Source: Cyanomargarita calcarea GSE-NOS-MK-12-04C
GTDB lineage: Bacteria > Cyanobacteriota > Cyanobacteriia > Cyanobacteriales > Nostocaceae
DNA length: 64,000 bases
Direction of reading: 5' to 3'
Assembly: GCA_019359595.1 (NCBI GenBank)
Contig: JAHHGZ010000044.1
Location: forward strand, 1 to 64,000
The notes under the pieces were generated by a model that saw only the letters and a list, made by a program, of their open reading frames with translations, did not search any database and had not been told where the DNA came from. Positions 19,900 through 29,886 of this stretch are shown one piece after another (positions within the stretch are counted from its first letter, which is position 1; each line of letters starts with the position of its first letter). The translations under genes were made by a program, and so were the position numbers.

Positions 19900-20290
19900 A
19901 TTTCGATGATGACACCAATGTATTATGTAGAGACGCAATAGATCGCGTCTCTGCATTCCCGTCTAAACAATACGATTGAATGAAGGAAGAAGGAAGAAGG
20001 AGGTTTATATCTGTGGATACAGCACCCCAACTCAAAACGGACAACCTGAATAAGTCGGGGTATTAAGCCCCCAAATCCCGGATAAATTAATTTGGTTGAT
20101 AATACGGACGAATTTACCTACCCTTTGTAGGCTTTTTACTAAAGCTTTAATCTCTCAAAAGTATTTAAGGCTACATTAAATCTAGTAACTCTTTTTTTCC
20201 TGTTACTCCCGTTCCAATCTAAAGTAATCCCAAAAGTGCAGAAGTTGATTTTGCTTGCATCTATTAAAAGATAGCTCAACACAAAATCAA
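19900..20290. other. Spacer between aroF and the trpEG leader ORF
   Basis: Holds a small hairpin TAGAGACGCAATAGATCGCGTCTCTGC (halves near 19930-19955) and a reverse-oriented composite T-arm-like repeat (19977-20070). The remaining about 200 bp before 20291 are AT-rich and may carry a second promoter for trpEG. Confidence 0.5.
19977..20070 (-). repeat. Composite T-arm-like repeat, copy E (reverse)
   Basis: Read on the minus strand it has AATACCCCGAC, a weak hairpin, GTTTTGAGTTGGGGT and then CTTCCTT units ending CATTCAA, the same order as the other copies. The T-arm 3' side is altered (TGCTGTATCCAC). Confidence 0.65.
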
Positions 20291-20395
20291 ATGGCACTTA
20301 CTAATGCATATAATCAAATTCTTGTCAATTGTCAAACCGTAATTGTTAATGATGTTTGTGGATTATTTTTTCAATCTGGTTTAAGAGGTGAATAA
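20291..20395 (+). CDS. 34-residue ORF translationally coupled to trpEG
   Basis: ATG at 20291 to TAA at 20393-20395. The last A of the stop is the first base of the trpEG ATG (TAATG overlap). The peptide is neutral with two Cys, no Trp and a hydrophobic middle (TVIVNDVCGLFF). The trpEG ribosome binding site (AGAGGTG) lies inside its last codons, so its translation could control access to trpEG. It is not a classic Trp-rich attenuator. It could be chance, but the exact overlap and a clean 34-codon frame are notable. Confidence 0.4.
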   Translation: MALTNAYNQILVNCQTVIVNDVCGLFFQSGLRGE

Positions 20396-22593
20396 TGACA
20401 TATTCTGATACCCATTGCTACACAACCAAAGGTGGAATATTTGTATCGCGTTCCGTGACTAATACTTCCATAGATACAGCGATTGAAGAAGTTTTGGTGC
20501 GTTTGGACTCCCAGCGCGGAGGTTTACTGGCAAGTAGCTACGAATACCCAGGACGCTACAAACGATGGGCGATCGGTTTTGTTAATCCACCCTTAGAAAT
20601 TGCCACCCGCGATAACACTTTTACGATTACGGCTCATAATGACCGAGGTAGGGTGTTGCTGGATTATGTGGCAGAGCTTCTGTTGGATCGAAGCTATCTA
20701 CAGGATGTAAGTAAAGAGAACAATCGAATTTTCGGCTCTATTGCGCCAACGGAAGAGTTATTCTCAGAAGAAGAACGCAGCAGACAACCATCTGTTTTTA
20801 GTGTGGTGCGTGAGATATTATCAGCGTTTGAAAGTCCCGAAGATGAACACCTAGGACTTTATGGTGCGTTTGGCTATGACTTGGTTTTCCAGTTTGAGCA
20901 AATGCCAAAGCTGTTGGAACGTTCACCAGACCAAAGAGATTTGGTACTGTATCTACCAGATGAATTGGTGGTTGTTGATTATCACCTGCAACAAGCATTC
21001 CGAGTTTGTTATGATTTCGTGACCACAATTGCTAGCACTAGAGATTTGCCTCGCACTGGTGAAGCGATGGATTATCGAGGCAAGCGTTTAAGTGCGACTC
21101 AAACAAGCGACCATGCTCCAGGTGAATACGAGCAACAGGTAAATATTGCACTCGATTACTTCCGTCGTGGGGATTTATTTGAAGTTGTTCCCGGTCAAAG
21201 CTTCTTTCAAACCTGCGAAAAATCCCCCACTCAACTTTTCCGAATCCTCAAGGAAATTAATCCCAGTCCCTATGGATTTCTGTTTAATTTAGGTGGAGAG
21301 TATCTGGTTGGGGCATCTCCGGAAATGTTCGTGCGTGTTGAAGGCAGACGGGTTGAAACCTGTCCCATCAGCGGTACAATCACTAGGGGACTAACTGCAA
21401 TTGATGATGCGGCGCAAATTCAGAAGCTATTGAACTCGCGCAAAGATGAATCTGAACTCACCATGTGTACCGACGTAGACCGCAACGACAAATCGCGGAT
21501 TTGCGAACCTGGGTCAGTACGAGTAATTGGTCGCCGCCAGATTGAATTATACAGTCACCTGATCCATACAGTAGACCATGTAGAAGGTTTGCTGCGACCG
21601 GAATTTGATGCTGTGGATGCCTTCTTGTCCCATCTTTGGGCAGTAACAGTCACAGGGGCACCAAAACGTTCAGCAATGCAGTTTCTCGAACAGCACGAAC
21701 GCAGTCCCAGATGTTGGTATGGTGGAGCAGTGGGTTACTTAAATTTTAGAGGCAATTTGAATACTGGCTTAATTCTGCGGACTATCCAGCTAAAGGACTC
21801 AATCGCAGAAGTTAGAGTCGGTGCAACAGTTCTTTATGACTCAGATCCAGAAGCGGAAGCCCAAGAAACCATCACTAAAGCTACTGCCCTTTTCAAAACA
21901 CTTGACCGAGTAAATTATAAAATTGGAGATTTCTCAAAAATAGCCAAACTTGATGTTCAAGAAATGAATCCAGCAGCAGGCAAGCGTGTCTTACTAATTG
22001 ACTATGAAGACTCATTTGTTCACACCTTAGCAAATTACATCCGGCAGACAGGTGCTACAGTCACAACACTACGGCATGGATTTGCAGAATCAGTTTTTGA
22101 TAGAGAAAAACCAGATTTAGTTATCTTATCTCCTGGTCCTGGCAAACCCAGTGAATTTAATATCACTGATACCATTACAGCCTGCAAAAAGCGGCAAATC
22201 CCCATCTTTGGTGTGTGCCTAGGATTACAAGGAATCGTCGAGGCTCACGGAGGTAAATTAGGAGTTCTCGATTATCCCCAACATGGCAAGGTATCTCGCA
22301 TTTGTGTTGTGGATACTGATTCTATTGCGTTTCAAGGTTTACCACAATCTTTTGAAGTGGGTCGATATCACTCCTTATATGCCTTGGAAGACACCCTACC
22401 CAAGGAATTAAAAGTTACAGCCATCTCTGAAGACGGCGTGATTATGGGCCTCGAACATCAAACACTACCAATTGCTGCCGTTCAGTTCCATCCAGAATCA
22501 ATTATGACTCTGGCAGGAGGTGTTGGTTTAACAATTGTCAAGAATGTAGTTCGTGCGTTTACAACCACAACCTCTTCAGTCTTGCAATTTTAA
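20395..22593 (+). CDS. trpE: Fused anthranilate synthase (components I and II)
   Basis: 732 residues converting chorismate + glutamine to anthranilate. The N-terminal TrpE part (about 1-515) has the LLASSYEY region that lines the tryptophan inhibition pocket, and the chorismate motifs PSPYGFL, SPEMFVRVEG, PISGT, DVDRND and VTVTGAPK. The C-terminal glutamine amidotransferase part (about 530-725) has nucleophile C608 in GVCLGLQG and the His/Glu of QFHPES. Such fusions are known in Nostoc and alphaproteobacteria. In cyanobacteria they often accompany secondary, specialised trp sets beside a separate trpE and trpG. It follows aroF and a coupled short ORF. Confidence 0.97.
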   Translation: MTYSDTHCYTTKGGIFVSRSVTNTSIDTAIEEVLVRLDSQRGGLLASSYEYPGRYKRWAIGFVNPPLEIATRDNTFTITAHNDRGRVLLDYVAELLLDRSYLQDVSKENNRIFGSIAPTEELFSEEERSRQPSVFSVVREILSAFESPEDEHLGLYGAFGYDLVFQFEQMPKLLERSPDQRDLVLYLPDELVVVDYHLQQAFRVCYDFVTTIASTRDLPRTGEAMDYRGKRLSATQTSDHAPGEYEQQVNIALDYFRRGDLFEVVPGQSFFQTCEKSPTQLFRILKEINPSPYGFLFNLGGEYLVGASPEMFVRVEGRRVETCPISGTITRGLTAIDDAAQIQKLLNSRKDESELTMCTDVDRNDKSRICEPGSVRVIGRRQIELYSHLIHTVDHVEGLLRPEFDAVDAFLSHLWAVTVTGAPKRSAMQFLEQHERSPRCWYGGAVGYLNFRGNLNTGLILRTIQLKDSIAEVRVGATVLYDSDPEAEAQETITKATALFKTLDRVNYKIGDFSKIAKLDVQEMNPAAGKRVLLIDYEDSFVHTLANYIRQTGATVTTLRHGFAESVFDREKPDLVILSPGPGKPSEFNITDTITACKKRQIPIFGVCLGLQGIVEAHGGKLGVLDYPQHGKVSRICVVDTDSIAFQGLPQSFEVGRYHSLYALEDTLPKELKVTAISEDGVIMGLEHQTLPIAAVQFHPESIMTLAGGVGLTIVKNVVRAFTTTTSSVLQF

Positions 22594-22654
22594 GTTTGAC
22601 TCGAACCTCCTCCCCTATCCCAAAGCGGGTGCTACACAATTCATAAAAATTCCT

Positions 22655-22790
22655 TCTTCGTCTCTTCGTGTCTAAGCCGAAACGGCTGGCTCTGCCTACG
22701 TGGTTAAAAAAGAATGTATGTTTTTAACCACGTAAGCGCAGCGCTCCCTCAGGGTAGAGCACAAAGGGCACGAAGAAAGAAAAGACTCAA
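22655..22790. repeat. MITE-like element between trpEG and trpC
   Basis: The sequence runs from CTTCGTCTCTTCGTGTCTAAGC to GCACAAAGGGCACGAAG, with an internal inverted pair TACGTGGTTAAAAA / TTTTTAACCACGTA (about 22698-22727). Similar sequence lies at 54870-55045 upstream of the P450 at 53.6 kb. It adds an artificial in-frame extension (from 22714) to trpC. Confidence 0.6.
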
Positions 22791-22800
22791 CAAAAATCCT

Positions 22801-23625
22801 ATGACTGCACAATCTACCAAACCACGTCATATTCTCGAAGAAATTGTTTCCCACAAACAACATGAAGTTGCTCTCATGTATGAGAAACTACCAATAGCCG
22901 ATTTAAAATCTCAGGTAAATTTTGCTCTTCCAGTAAGAAATTTCCTCAATGCCCTACAAAAAAATTCTCCTAAACCCAGCATTATTGCAGAGGTTAAGAA
23001 AGCTTCACCAAGTAAAGGTGTAATTTGTGCCGATTTTGACCCAATCAAAATTGCTCAAGCATATGAGCGAGGTGGTGCTACTTGTATCTCAGTGTTAACC
23101 GACGAGAAATTTTTTCAGGGCAGTTTTACGAATCTACAGCTAATTAGAAATAGTGTAGCGTTGCCACTACTTTGCAAAGAGTTTATCATCGACCCTTACC
23201 AAATTTATCAAGCACGGGTCAATGGGGCAGATGCAATCCTCTTAATTGCCGCTATCTTGCCTGATGAAACTCTGCAAGATTTTCTCCAAATTGCTCAAGA
23301 TTTAGATATGACCGCTTTAATTGAGGTACATACGCTACCTGAACTTGACCGGGTATTGGCGTTACGAAATGTACAATTAGTAGGGATTAATAACCGCAAT
23401 TTAGAAGACTTTCAGCTTGATTTAGAAACAACTATAAATTTGTTAGCAGAACGTCGGCAAAAGTTAAATAGCTTAGGCATTACGGTCGTTAGTGAGTCTG
23501 GTCTAAACACATCCGCAGATTTAGCTTTTGTGGCACAAGCGGGAGCTGAAGCTGTCTTAGTTGGAGAATCTTTGGTCAAGCAAGTTGATATTGAACAAGC
23601 TGTTAAGGAACTTCTCCAAAAATAG
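22801..23625 (+). CDS. trpC: Indole-3-glycerol-phosphate synthase
   Basis: Closes the indole ring from CdRP in tryptophan synthesis. 274 residues from the ATG at 22801. The frame continues upstream to 22714, but that part is repeat sequence, and the family begins near HILEEIV. Motifs: [15 protein letters not shown] (catalytic Lys), [46 protein letters not shown] and AVLVGESLV. It sits in the trp block and is probably co-transcribed. Confidence 0.96.
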   Translation: MTAQSTKPRHILEEIVSHKQHEVALMYEKLPIADLKSQVNFALPVRNFLNALQKNSPKPSIIAEVKKASPSKGVICADFDPIKIAQAYERGGATCISVLTDEKFFQGSFTNLQLIRNSVALPLLCKEFIIDPYQIYQARVNGADAILLIAAILPDETLQDFLQIAQDLDMTALIEVHTLPELDRVLALRNVQLVGINNRNLEDFQLDLETTINLLAERRQKLNSLGITVVSESGLNTSADLAFVAQAGAEAVLVGESLVKQVDIEQAVKELLQK

Positions 23626-23746
23626 CCCATAATTAATGCATATTTTTTTCAACAGTTCCCTAGTTAATAATTGTTGACCTTTATACGCAGGGGAGCGCTC
23701 AAAGCAGCCTGCCCCCTGCCCCCTGCCCCCTACGCTTTTAATCACC

Positions 23747-24562
23747 ATGACTTCTATCTCTCAACACTTTGAATTGTTACGCGCAAAAAAACAATGCGCT
23801 TTGATCCCTTTTATTACCGCCGGCGACCCCGATTTAGAAACCACAGCCGAAGCTCTACGACTTTTGGATAGTAGTGGCGCAGATTTCATTGAATTGGGAG
23901 TTCCTTACACCGACCCCTTGGCTGATGGACCTGTCATTCAAGCGGCTGCTACCCGTGCTGTCAAACATGGAACCCGTTTAACTCATGTTTTAGAAATGGC
24001 GCAGTCGGTGACTCGTAGCTTGCGATCGCCTATTATCCTCTTTACTTACTACAACCCAATTCTGAATATGGGGGTGCAGCAGTTTCTCGAAAACGTTGCA
24101 GCTTCTGGAATCAAGGGTTTAGTTGTCCCGGATTTACCACTGGAGGAAGCCGGGAATTTATTAGAGTTTGCCGATACTGTGGGCATAGAAGTCACATTGT
24201 TAGTAACTCCCAACAGTTCCCCCGATCGGATTGAGGCGATCGCTCGTCAATCTCGGGGATTTATTTATCTGGTAAGTGTCACTGGTGTTACAGGGATGCG
24301 TTCCCAGATGCATGGACGGGTTAAAGATGTTCTGAATCAAATCCGCAGTGTCACCGACAAGCCGATTGGTGTTGGTTTTGGCATTTCGACTACAGAACAA
24401 GCACATCAGGTGCAAGAATGGGGCGCAGATGCGGTAATTGTCGGCAGTGCCTTTGTCCAACGCTTGGCAGAGGTTACACCCTATAACGGTCTGCGAGCGA
24501 TCGCAAGTTTCTGTAGCGATTTAAAAACATCTATTTCCCCCACTGTCGGAATTAAAAATTAA
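23747..24562 (+). CDS. trpA: Tryptophan synthase alpha subunit
   Basis: Cleaves indole-glycerol phosphate to indole, which is channelled to TrpB. 271 residues. The catalytic Glu and Asp lie in [18 protein letters not shown] (about 48-65); [11 protein letters not shown]-like and GFGIST phosphate-binding loops are present. It is followed 65 bp later by trpB with a hairpin repeat in the gap. Confidence 0.97.
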   Translation: MTSISQHFELLRAKKQCALIPFITAGDPDLETTAEALRLLDSSGADFIELGVPYTDPLADGPVIQAAATRAVKHGTRLTHVLEMAQSVTRSLRSPIILFTYYNPILNMGVQQFLENVAASGIKGLVVPDLPLEEAGNLLEFADTVGIEVTLLVTPNSSPDRIEAIARQSRGFIYLVSVTGVTGMRSQMHGRVKDVLNQIRSVTDKPIGVGFGISTTEQAHQVQEWGADAVIVGSAFVQRLAEVTPYNGLRAIASFCSDLKTSISPTVGIKN

Positions 24563-24569
24563 CTACACA

Positions 24570-24600
24570 GATCCCCGACTTCTCGAAGAAGTCGGGGATC
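24570..24600. repeat. Dispersed GATCCCCGACTT hairpin, copy 2
   Basis: 12-bp arms, loop CTCGAAG, between trpA and trpB. It is the same family as 8644-8674. Within an operon it could stabilise or process the mRNA. No T-run follows. Confidence 0.85.
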
Positions 24601-24627
24601 TAACCCTCACCTTTTTTCGGAGATATC

Positions 24628-25875
24628 ATGTTAACAAATACACCAATTAGCAATGTTTCTACAGCCGAGTTAAGCCAACAACCTGATGCCTTCGGTCGGT
24701 TTGGTCAATTTGGCGGTAAGTATGTCCCTGAGACTTTGATGCCTGCATTACAGGAACTAGAATCAGCGTTTTATCAGTATCGCAATGATGAAAGTTTCCA
24801 AACAGAATTGCAAAATCTCCTGCGGGACTACGTGGGACGCGCCACTCCTCTGTATTTCGCCGAACGCCTGACCCAGCACTACGCCCTACCAGATGGTACT
24901 GGACCGCAGATTTACTTAAAACGTGAGGATTTAAATCATACAGGCGCTCACAAAATTAATAATGCCTTAGCTCAGGTATTACTAGCGAAACGTATGGGCA
25001 AGCAACGGATTATTGCCGAAACGGGTGCCGGTCAGCATGGTGTGGCAACTGCAACAGTTTGCGCTCGGTTTGGTTTGAAGTGCCTGATTTATATGGGCAT
25101 CCAAGATATGGAACGGCAAGCGTTGAATGTGTTCCGGATGCGGTTGATGGGGGCTGATATCTGTCCGGTAGAGGCAGGAACAGGAACCTTGAAGGATGCC
25201 ACTTCTGAGGCAATTCGGGATTGGGTGACAAATGTGGAAACAACTCACTATATCCTCGGTTCTGTGGCTGGGCCTCATCCCTACCCGATGATGGTAAGAG
25301 ATTTTCAAGCGATTATTGGCAAGGAAACTCGCATCCAGTGTCAGGAAAAATGGCACGGATTGCCGGATATTCTCCTGGCTTGTGTGGGGGGTGGTTCTAA
25401 TGCGATCGGGCTTTTCTATGACTTTATGGATGAACCATCTGTGCGGATGATTGGAATTGAGGCTGCTGGTGAAGGTGTTGATACTGATAAACATGCGGCA
25501 ACGATGACACAGGGTCGTGTCGGTGTTTTGCACGGGGCGATGAGTTATGTTCTGCAAGATACTGATGGACAGATTGTCGAAGCTCACTCGGTTAGTGCGG
25601 GTTTAGATTATCCAGGTGTGGGACCAGAACACAGCTATTTGAAAGATATTAAACGTGCTGAATATTACAGCATTACCGACCAGGAAGCTTTGGAGGCATT
25701 TAAGCGTCTCTCGCTACTGGAAGGAATTATTCCCGCATTGGAAACAGCCCATGCGATCGCTTATTTGGAAATGCTTTGTCCACAATTAACTGGTAGTCCC
25801 CGCATTGTGATTAACTGTTCGGGACGTGGTGACAAGGATGTGCAAACTGTAGCGAAATTGTTGGATTCTTTTTAA
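24628..25875 (+). CDS. trpB: Tryptophan synthase beta subunit
   Basis: PLP enzyme joining indole and serine to tryptophan. 415 residues. K109 in HTGAHKINN carries PLP; the catalytic Glu is in ETGAGQHG; the phosphate loop is [10 protein letters not shown]; the C-terminal NCSGRGDKD motif is intact. This is the standard TrpB1 type that pairs with the TrpA encoded just upstream. GGAG lies 7 nt before the ATG. Confidence 0.97.
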   Translation: MLTNTPISNVSTAELSQQPDAFGRFGQFGGKYVPETLMPALQELESAFYQYRNDESFQTELQNLLRDYVGRATPLYFAERLTQHYALPDGTGPQIYLKREDLNHTGAHKINNALAQVLLAKRMGKQRIIAETGAGQHGVATATVCARFGLKCLIYMGIQDMERQALNVFRMRLMGADICPVEAGTGTLKDATSEAIRDWVTNVETTHYILGSVAGPHPYPMMVRDFQAIIGKETRIQCQEKWHGLPDILLACVGGGSNAIGLFYDFMDEPSVRMIGIEAAGEGVDTDKHAATMTQGRVGVLHGAMSYVLQDTDGQIVEAHSVSAGLDYPGVGPEHSYLKDIKRAEYYSITDQEALEAFKRLSLLEGIIPALETAHAIAYLEMLCPQLTGSPRIVINCSGRGDKDVQTVAKLLDSF

Positions 25876-25890
25876 CCATCGTGAGGACAA

Positions 25891-25921
25891 GATCCCCGAG
25901 TTCTTAAAGAAGTCGGGGATC
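25891..25921. repeat. Dispersed GATCCCCGACTT hairpin, copy 3
   Basis: Same family as 8644-8674, with one mismatch in the left arm (GATCCCCGAGTT against AAGTCGGGGATC). It lies 15 bp after the trpB stop. Confidence 0.8.
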
Positions 25922-25984
25922 TGACCTCACTTCAAATTCAACAACGCCGATTTTTTGAGTTCCTTTTATTGGATAATAAATTAA

Positions 25985-26051
25985 GCCCCCTGCCCCAATT
26001 CTGTTCTAGAAGAAAATTCAAAGTTCCCCAGAATTGGTGGATTTAGGGGGC
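25985..26051. repeat. GCCCCCTGCCCCAATT inverted repeat
   Basis: The left arm GCCCCCTGCCCCAATTCTG pairs partly with the right arm CCAGAATTGG..GGGGGC. A related element is at 42549-42614, and a partial one at 49870-49897. Confidence 0.6.
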
Positions 26052-26120
26052 TTGTCTGAAATATTTTTTAACCCCAGACACTTTGGAAACCAACGTGTCT
26101 CAGTTTTACATTTTTTATCC

Positions 26121-26276
26121 TCGCTGTTCTTGTTAATACCCCGACCGTTCTCAGGGTCGCTTGTTTTGAACTGGGGTTCCAATCCCCATCTCAAAACTTC
26201 CTTCTTCCTTCTTCCTTCTTCCTTCATTCAATTCCTTCTTCCTTCTTCCTTCTTCCTTCTTCCTTCATTCAATTTT
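26121..26276 (+). repeat. Composite T-arm-like repeat, copy B
   Basis: CTCGCTGTTCT, AATACCCCGACC with hairpin CGACC/GGGTCG, then the perfect T-arm-like hairpin TGGGG-TTCCAAT-CCCCA (26172-26188), and about ten CTTCCTT-type units in two blocks, each ending CATTCAA. Confidence 0.75.
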
Positions 26277-26295
26277 TGACATCAAAATTACCACA

Positions 26296-27969
26296 ATGCA
26301 TAAAATTTTGTCTGTAAATGCTACTGCTAAAACTAGGATTTACGAAAAGATTTTGACTCAAACAGTCGTTTCAGTTGTCAGCTTCCAAAGTTTATTAGTT
26401 TTAGGAACATCTTCCGTAAAGGCTGAAACTTCATTTGATTTTGCAACTCCTCAACTGGAAGAAACTTCTTCCATGAGTCAGGTAACAAATGTCAATCAAT
26501 TGAGTGATGTTCAACCCACTGATTGGGCATTTCAAGCATTACAGTCGCTGGTTGAACGTTATGGTTGTATTGCTGGATACCCGAATGGGACTTTTCGCGG
26601 TAATCGGGCAATGACTCGTTATGAGTTTGCGGCTGGATTAAATGCTTGTTTAAACCGAGTGAATGAACTCATTGCGACAGCCACAGCAGATTTGGTGAAA
26701 AAAGAAGACTTAGCAACTTTGCAAAAGCTACAGGAACAGTTTACTGCAGAATTAGCCACCCTGCGCGGTCGGGTAGATGCTTTAGAGGCTAAGTCAGCGG
26801 AACTCGAAGCCAATCAATTCTCCACCACAACCAAGTTGCTGGGACAGGTGGTTATGTCTGCCAATGCTGGTGGGTTTAGTGGCTCTAGCATCGTTGACCC
26901 TACTGGTAGAAGAGTCCTTGCCACTACAAATCCCAATCCGACAATATTGTATCGAGCAAGTATTGGTTTAAATACCAGCTTTACAGGAACTGACTTGCTA
27001 AAAGTCCAGCTTGATGGTGCGAGTGGTAGTATTGTGAATGGTCGTCCCGATGCTGGTAGAGACAATGCTGCAGGAGTGTTGGAGCCATTTTTTGGAAGTC
27101 AGATAGACTACTCCATTAAGCCGGCGACTGTTAATACTGTGGATATCGGAAGGCTATATTACACTTTCAAACCTACTAAAGACCTTGCAGTCTCTTTTGG
27201 ACCAGATATTCGCACAACCGATTATCTTGACCGCAATAGTTACGCTTACCTGAGCTTCCTAGACTTTAGCACTCAGGCATTTATAAATAACTATCTCCTT
27301 TTCCCGATTGATGGCCCTTCTAGTGGGGCTGCAATTGACTGGAAACCAGGAAATGGAGCAATTTCTGTGCGAGCCTTATATGCTGCTACTAACGCTTCTA
27401 ATCCAGGCGATCGCGGACTATTGATTGGTACAGCAGCCTTTACTAACTTACTATATCCTGGTTTGAATCCTGCTGCCAATGTTGCTAGCAAGCGCGGTAT
27501 ATTTGGAAGTACCTATCAAAGTACCGCAGAAATAGAATATGCTCCTTCACGAGCATTCGCTGTTCGCCTGCAATACAGTGGGGGTGAGATAATCGATCAA
27601 CGCTTTGATGTGTTTGGTGTAAATGCTGAATTGACTCTTGCACAAAAGTTTGGTGTTTTCGGTCGCTACGGTTACGGTAATTATAGCGGCACAGACTTTG
27701 GCGACATTAAACCAAATTACTGGATGGCCGGAATTGCCATGCGAGACTTGTTTACACGGGGTGCTTTAGCCGGAGTTGCTGTTGGTCAGCCTTTTATTGT
27801 CAATCAAATTGGTAATTCAACTCAAACCAATTATGAAGCATTTTATAACTACCCGTTTAGTCGTAATATCCAAATTACACCAACATTTCAAGTGATTCAA
27901 AATGCCGGAAATCAAAGCAGTAACGGCACTATTTATACAGGTACGCTCCGGACAGTTTTTTCTTTTTAA
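26296..27969 (+). CDS. OprB-type outer-membrane porin with SLH domain
   Basis: 557 residues: a signal peptide (about 1-45), an SLH domain (about 72-130: DWAFQALQSLVERYGCIAGYPNGTFRGNRAMTR split by the usual spacing), a short coiled coil (about 135-175), and a beta-barrel ending in the typical aromatic strand TLRTVFSF. This is the standard cyanobacterial porin layout, with the SLH domain binding peptidoglycan. Such porins pass inorganic ions or small solutes. Its place between trpB and trpD is unusual. It may export or import a small product, or simply be an insertion; its upstream gap is full of repeats. Confidence 0.93.
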   Translation: MHKILSVNATAKTRIYEKILTQTVVSVVSFQSLLVLGTSSVKAETSFDFATPQLEETSSMSQVTNVNQLSDVQPTDWAFQALQSLVERYGCIAGYPNGTFRGNRAMTRYEFAAGLNACLNRVNELIATATADLVKKEDLATLQKLQEQFTAELATLRGRVDALEAKSAELEANQFSTTTKLLGQVVMSANAGGFSGSSIVDPTGRRVLATTNPNPTILYRASIGLNTSFTGTDLLKVQLDGASGSIVNGRPDAGRDNAAGVLEPFFGSQIDYSIKPATVNTVDIGRLYYTFKPTKDLAVSFGPDIRTTDYLDRNSYAYLSFLDFSTQAFINNYLLFPIDGPSSGAAIDWKPGNGAISVRALYAATNASNPGDRGLLIGTAAFTNLLYPGLNPAANVASKRGIFGSTYQSTAEIEYAPSRAFAVRLQYSGGEIIDQRFDVFGVNAELTLAQKFGVFGRYGYGNYSGTDFGDIKPNYWMAGIAMRDLFTRGALAGVAVGQPFIVNQIGNSTQTNYEAFYNYPFSRNIQITPTFQVIQNAGNQSSNGTIYTGTLRTVFSF

Positions 27970-28110
27970 CTAGGACTTACACAAAAACTCTCTCAAACTC
28001 TGATCTCTACCGAAACGGAAGCCGCTCCTTTGTCTATGGCGTACTACCGAAACGGAAGGCGAAGCGCCTATGGCGGTTAATTATTCCATATATTGTACGT
28101 AAGTCCGATT
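27968..28110. repeat. MITE-like element with AGGACTTAC termini
   Basis: The left end AGGACTTACACAAAAACTCTCTCAAACTCT and right end GTACGTAAGTCCG are inverted, with CCGAAACGGAAG repeats inside. The same family appears inside each 441-bp tandem unit (50240-50362 and 50681-50803), degenerate at 51098-51190, and as relatives at 60740-60862. Confidence 0.65.
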
Positions 28111-28158
28111 AAAGTCTAACCCTTCCCCCTCTCCCCTCTCCCTTCCCGTTGTAAAAAT

Positions 28159-29253
28159 ATGGTACAAATTAGTGTGGAAAATCCATTAATTCACGACTCT
28201 GCCCATTGGTCTGGAATATTGCAGCAATTGCTTGACCGACAATCGCTTAGTGTTTCCCAAGCATCGGACTTAATGCACGGCTGGCTTGGGGAAAATATCC
28301 CCCCTGTATTATCTGGAGCGATTTTAGCCGCAATTCAAAGCAAGGGAGTATCTGCCGAGGAGTTACTTGGTATGGTTGAGGTTTTATACTCCCAGTCAAT
28401 CAAACCCAGTTTACGCGATGATGTTGCTATCCCACTAGTTGATACTTGTGGGACTGGTGGAGATGGAGCCTCAACCTTCAATATTTCCACGGCTGTTGCT
28501 TTTGTAACCGCCGCTTGTGGAGTCAAGGTGGCAAAGCATGGGAATCGCTCGGCGTCTGGGAAAACTGGCTCCGCAGATGTACTGGAAGCTTTGGGTATCA
28601 ATCTCAAAGCGGATACTCAAAAAACTCAAGCAGCTGTAGAGGCTGTTGGGATTACTTTTCTGTTTGCACCAGATTGGCATCCGGCATTAAAGGCGATCGC
28701 TCCTTTGAGAAAAACCCTGAAAGTCCGTACAGTTTTTAATTTACTTGGGCCGCTAATCAACCCACTACGACCGACGGGACAAGTAATTGGGATTAACAAT
28801 CCAGCTTTGATAGAGACTTTTGCCGAAGTTCTAAATAAATTGGGAACCCGTCGAGCAATTACGCTTCACGGAAGGGAAAAATTAGACGAAGCCGGATTGG
28901 GAGATAAAACTGATTTGATGGTGCTTTCAAACCAGCAAATACATCGGCTGGAATTAGATCCAAAAGAATTAGGCTTAAACCCCGCTCCGATTAGTGCGTT
29001 AGCTGGTGGAAATGTGGAAGAAAATGCTGAAATTCTCTCTTCAGTGCTGCAAGGTAAAGGGACTGTGGAACAGCAAGATGTAGTGGCTTTAAATGCAGCT
29101 TTAGCTTTGTATGTTGGCGAAAGGGTCGCAGATAATGGTGATTATTTACAGACTTTTTCTGATGCCGTAATTCTTGCTAAAGATGTCATTCAAAGTGGAG
29201 AAGCTTGGATAAAGTTCCAGGGACTTGCTGAATTTTTGGCAACGGATGGTTAA
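28159..29253 (+). CDS. trpD: Anthranilate phosphoribosyltransferase
   Basis: Transfers phosphoribose from PRPP to anthranilate. 364 residues. The N-terminal helical bundle is followed by the PRPP loop [14 protein letters not shown] (near 94-107) and the [21 protein letters not shown] segment around 135-155, both typical. It ends the tryptophan block. With trpEG, trpC, trpA and trpB in view, only trpF is missing. Confidence 0.96.
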   Translation: MVQISVENPLIHDSAHWSGILQQLLDRQSLSVSQASDLMHGWLGENIPPVLSGAILAAIQSKGVSAEELLGMVEVLYSQSIKPSLRDDVAIPLVDTCGTGGDGASTFNISTAVAFVTAACGVKVAKHGNRSASGKTGSADVLEALGINLKADTQKTQAAVEAVGITFLFAPDWHPALKAIAPLRKTLKVRTVFNLLGPLINPLRPTGQVIGINNPALIETFAEVLNKLGTRRAITLHGREKLDEAGLGDKTDLMVLSNQQIHRLELDPKELGLNPAPISALAGGNVEENAEILSSVLQGKGTVEQQDVVALNAALALYVGERVADNGDYLQTFSDAVILAKDVIQSGEAWIKFQGLAEFLATDG

Positions 29254-29667
29254 GGGCTAATTCAGATTTTGTTTAGAAGCAAGTAAATATCTACGAGACA
29301 CAAGAACCGATTATGTCCCAATACGGTTGGTGTTAAGGATTTTGGGTGTTACAAATACTGTGGGAAGGCAGGGGAAACCCCGCCCCTGCAGATGATTAAT
29401 ATATTACAAAATTATTCTCAATCTCCTATCCATACCTTAAGGTTATGTCCGTTTGGCTTTAATTTTGTCGAGTGGTTTTATAACCTTAATGAGTGAAAAA
29501 TAATCGCACTCAACAAGACATAATTTAGTCCCCTACAGGGATTGGTGCAAGATTTGATGTTTATAGTGCATTAAATAAATGATCCTGTAGGGTGCGCGTT
29601 CTAGCTGCCCTATTCATATATATTAGGACACCATGACTTTTTGCGCTCAGTACGGTTGTATTTGATG
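29254..29667. other. Convergent intergenic region, no gene seen
   Basis: About 410 bp between the 3' ends of trpD and the I9-like gene. There are short GTAGGGTGCGCGTT and AGGGATTGGTGCAAGATTTGATG stretches that recur in cyanobacterial spacers, but no strong terminator. Confidence 0.5.
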
Positions 29668-29886
29668 TTATATTGCTCTGAATGTTCTGGAAACTTCAAC
29701 AGCATTAACACCTTTAACTTGAGAAAGTGCATCCATTTGTGTCGATTCAACTGAGCCAGTAATTACTCCAAGTATTGGCATAATATTTTCTATATTCATG
29801 CCAACTGCTTGTAAATCTGCAACTACTTCCAGGATTTTGTCTGCATATTCATCATCTACGGAAACAGAAATATTTACATTAGACAT
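29668..29886 (-). CDS. I9-inhibitor-like small protein, partner of the S8 protease
   Basis: 72 residues from the ATG at 29886, which has GAGGAGA 6 nt upstream; the longer frame to 29928 lacks a site. The alternating beta-alpha pattern (VNISVSVDDEY, then a helix, GVITGSV, QVKGVNAVEVSR) resembles the I9 propeptide fold of subtilisins. It lies 190 bp downstream of a subtilisin-like protease with its own ferredoxin-like N-terminal region. It may inhibit or chaperone that enzyme in trans. Similar small proteins are sometimes mislabelled as aldolases. The function is inferred. Confidence 0.65.
   Translation of the reverse strand: MSNVNISVSVDDEYADKILEVVADLQAVGMNIENIMPILGVITGSVESTQMDALSQVKGVNAVEVSRTFRAI

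Larger units (their letters stand above)
25876..26295. other. Repeat-rich gap between trpB and the porin
   Basis: About 420 bp filled by three repeat types: the GATCCCCG hairpin (25891-25921), a GCCCCCTGCCCCAATTCT / AGAATTGG...AGGGGGC inverted repeat (25985-26051), and a long composite T-arm-like repeat with an extended CTTCCTT run (26121-26276). Confidence 0.7.

Noticed and set aside
22714-22800. 29-residue N-terminal extension of trpC
   Set aside because: Encoded by a MITE-like repeat and basic in character; the family starts at the later ATG (22801).
24982-25587. 201-codon ORF antisense to trpB
   Set aside because: Shadow of a highly conserved gene; His/Cys-rich composition results from the trpB codons.
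24570-25921. GATCCCCGACTT hairpins as intrinsic terminators in the trp block
   Set aside because: Perfect stems, but no T-run, and copies occur elsewhere, including inside a coding end; better seen as dispersed repeats.
15987-26276. CRISPR array at the CTTCCTT repeats
   Set aside because: Repeat units are 7 bp without spacers; they are simple tandem repeats.
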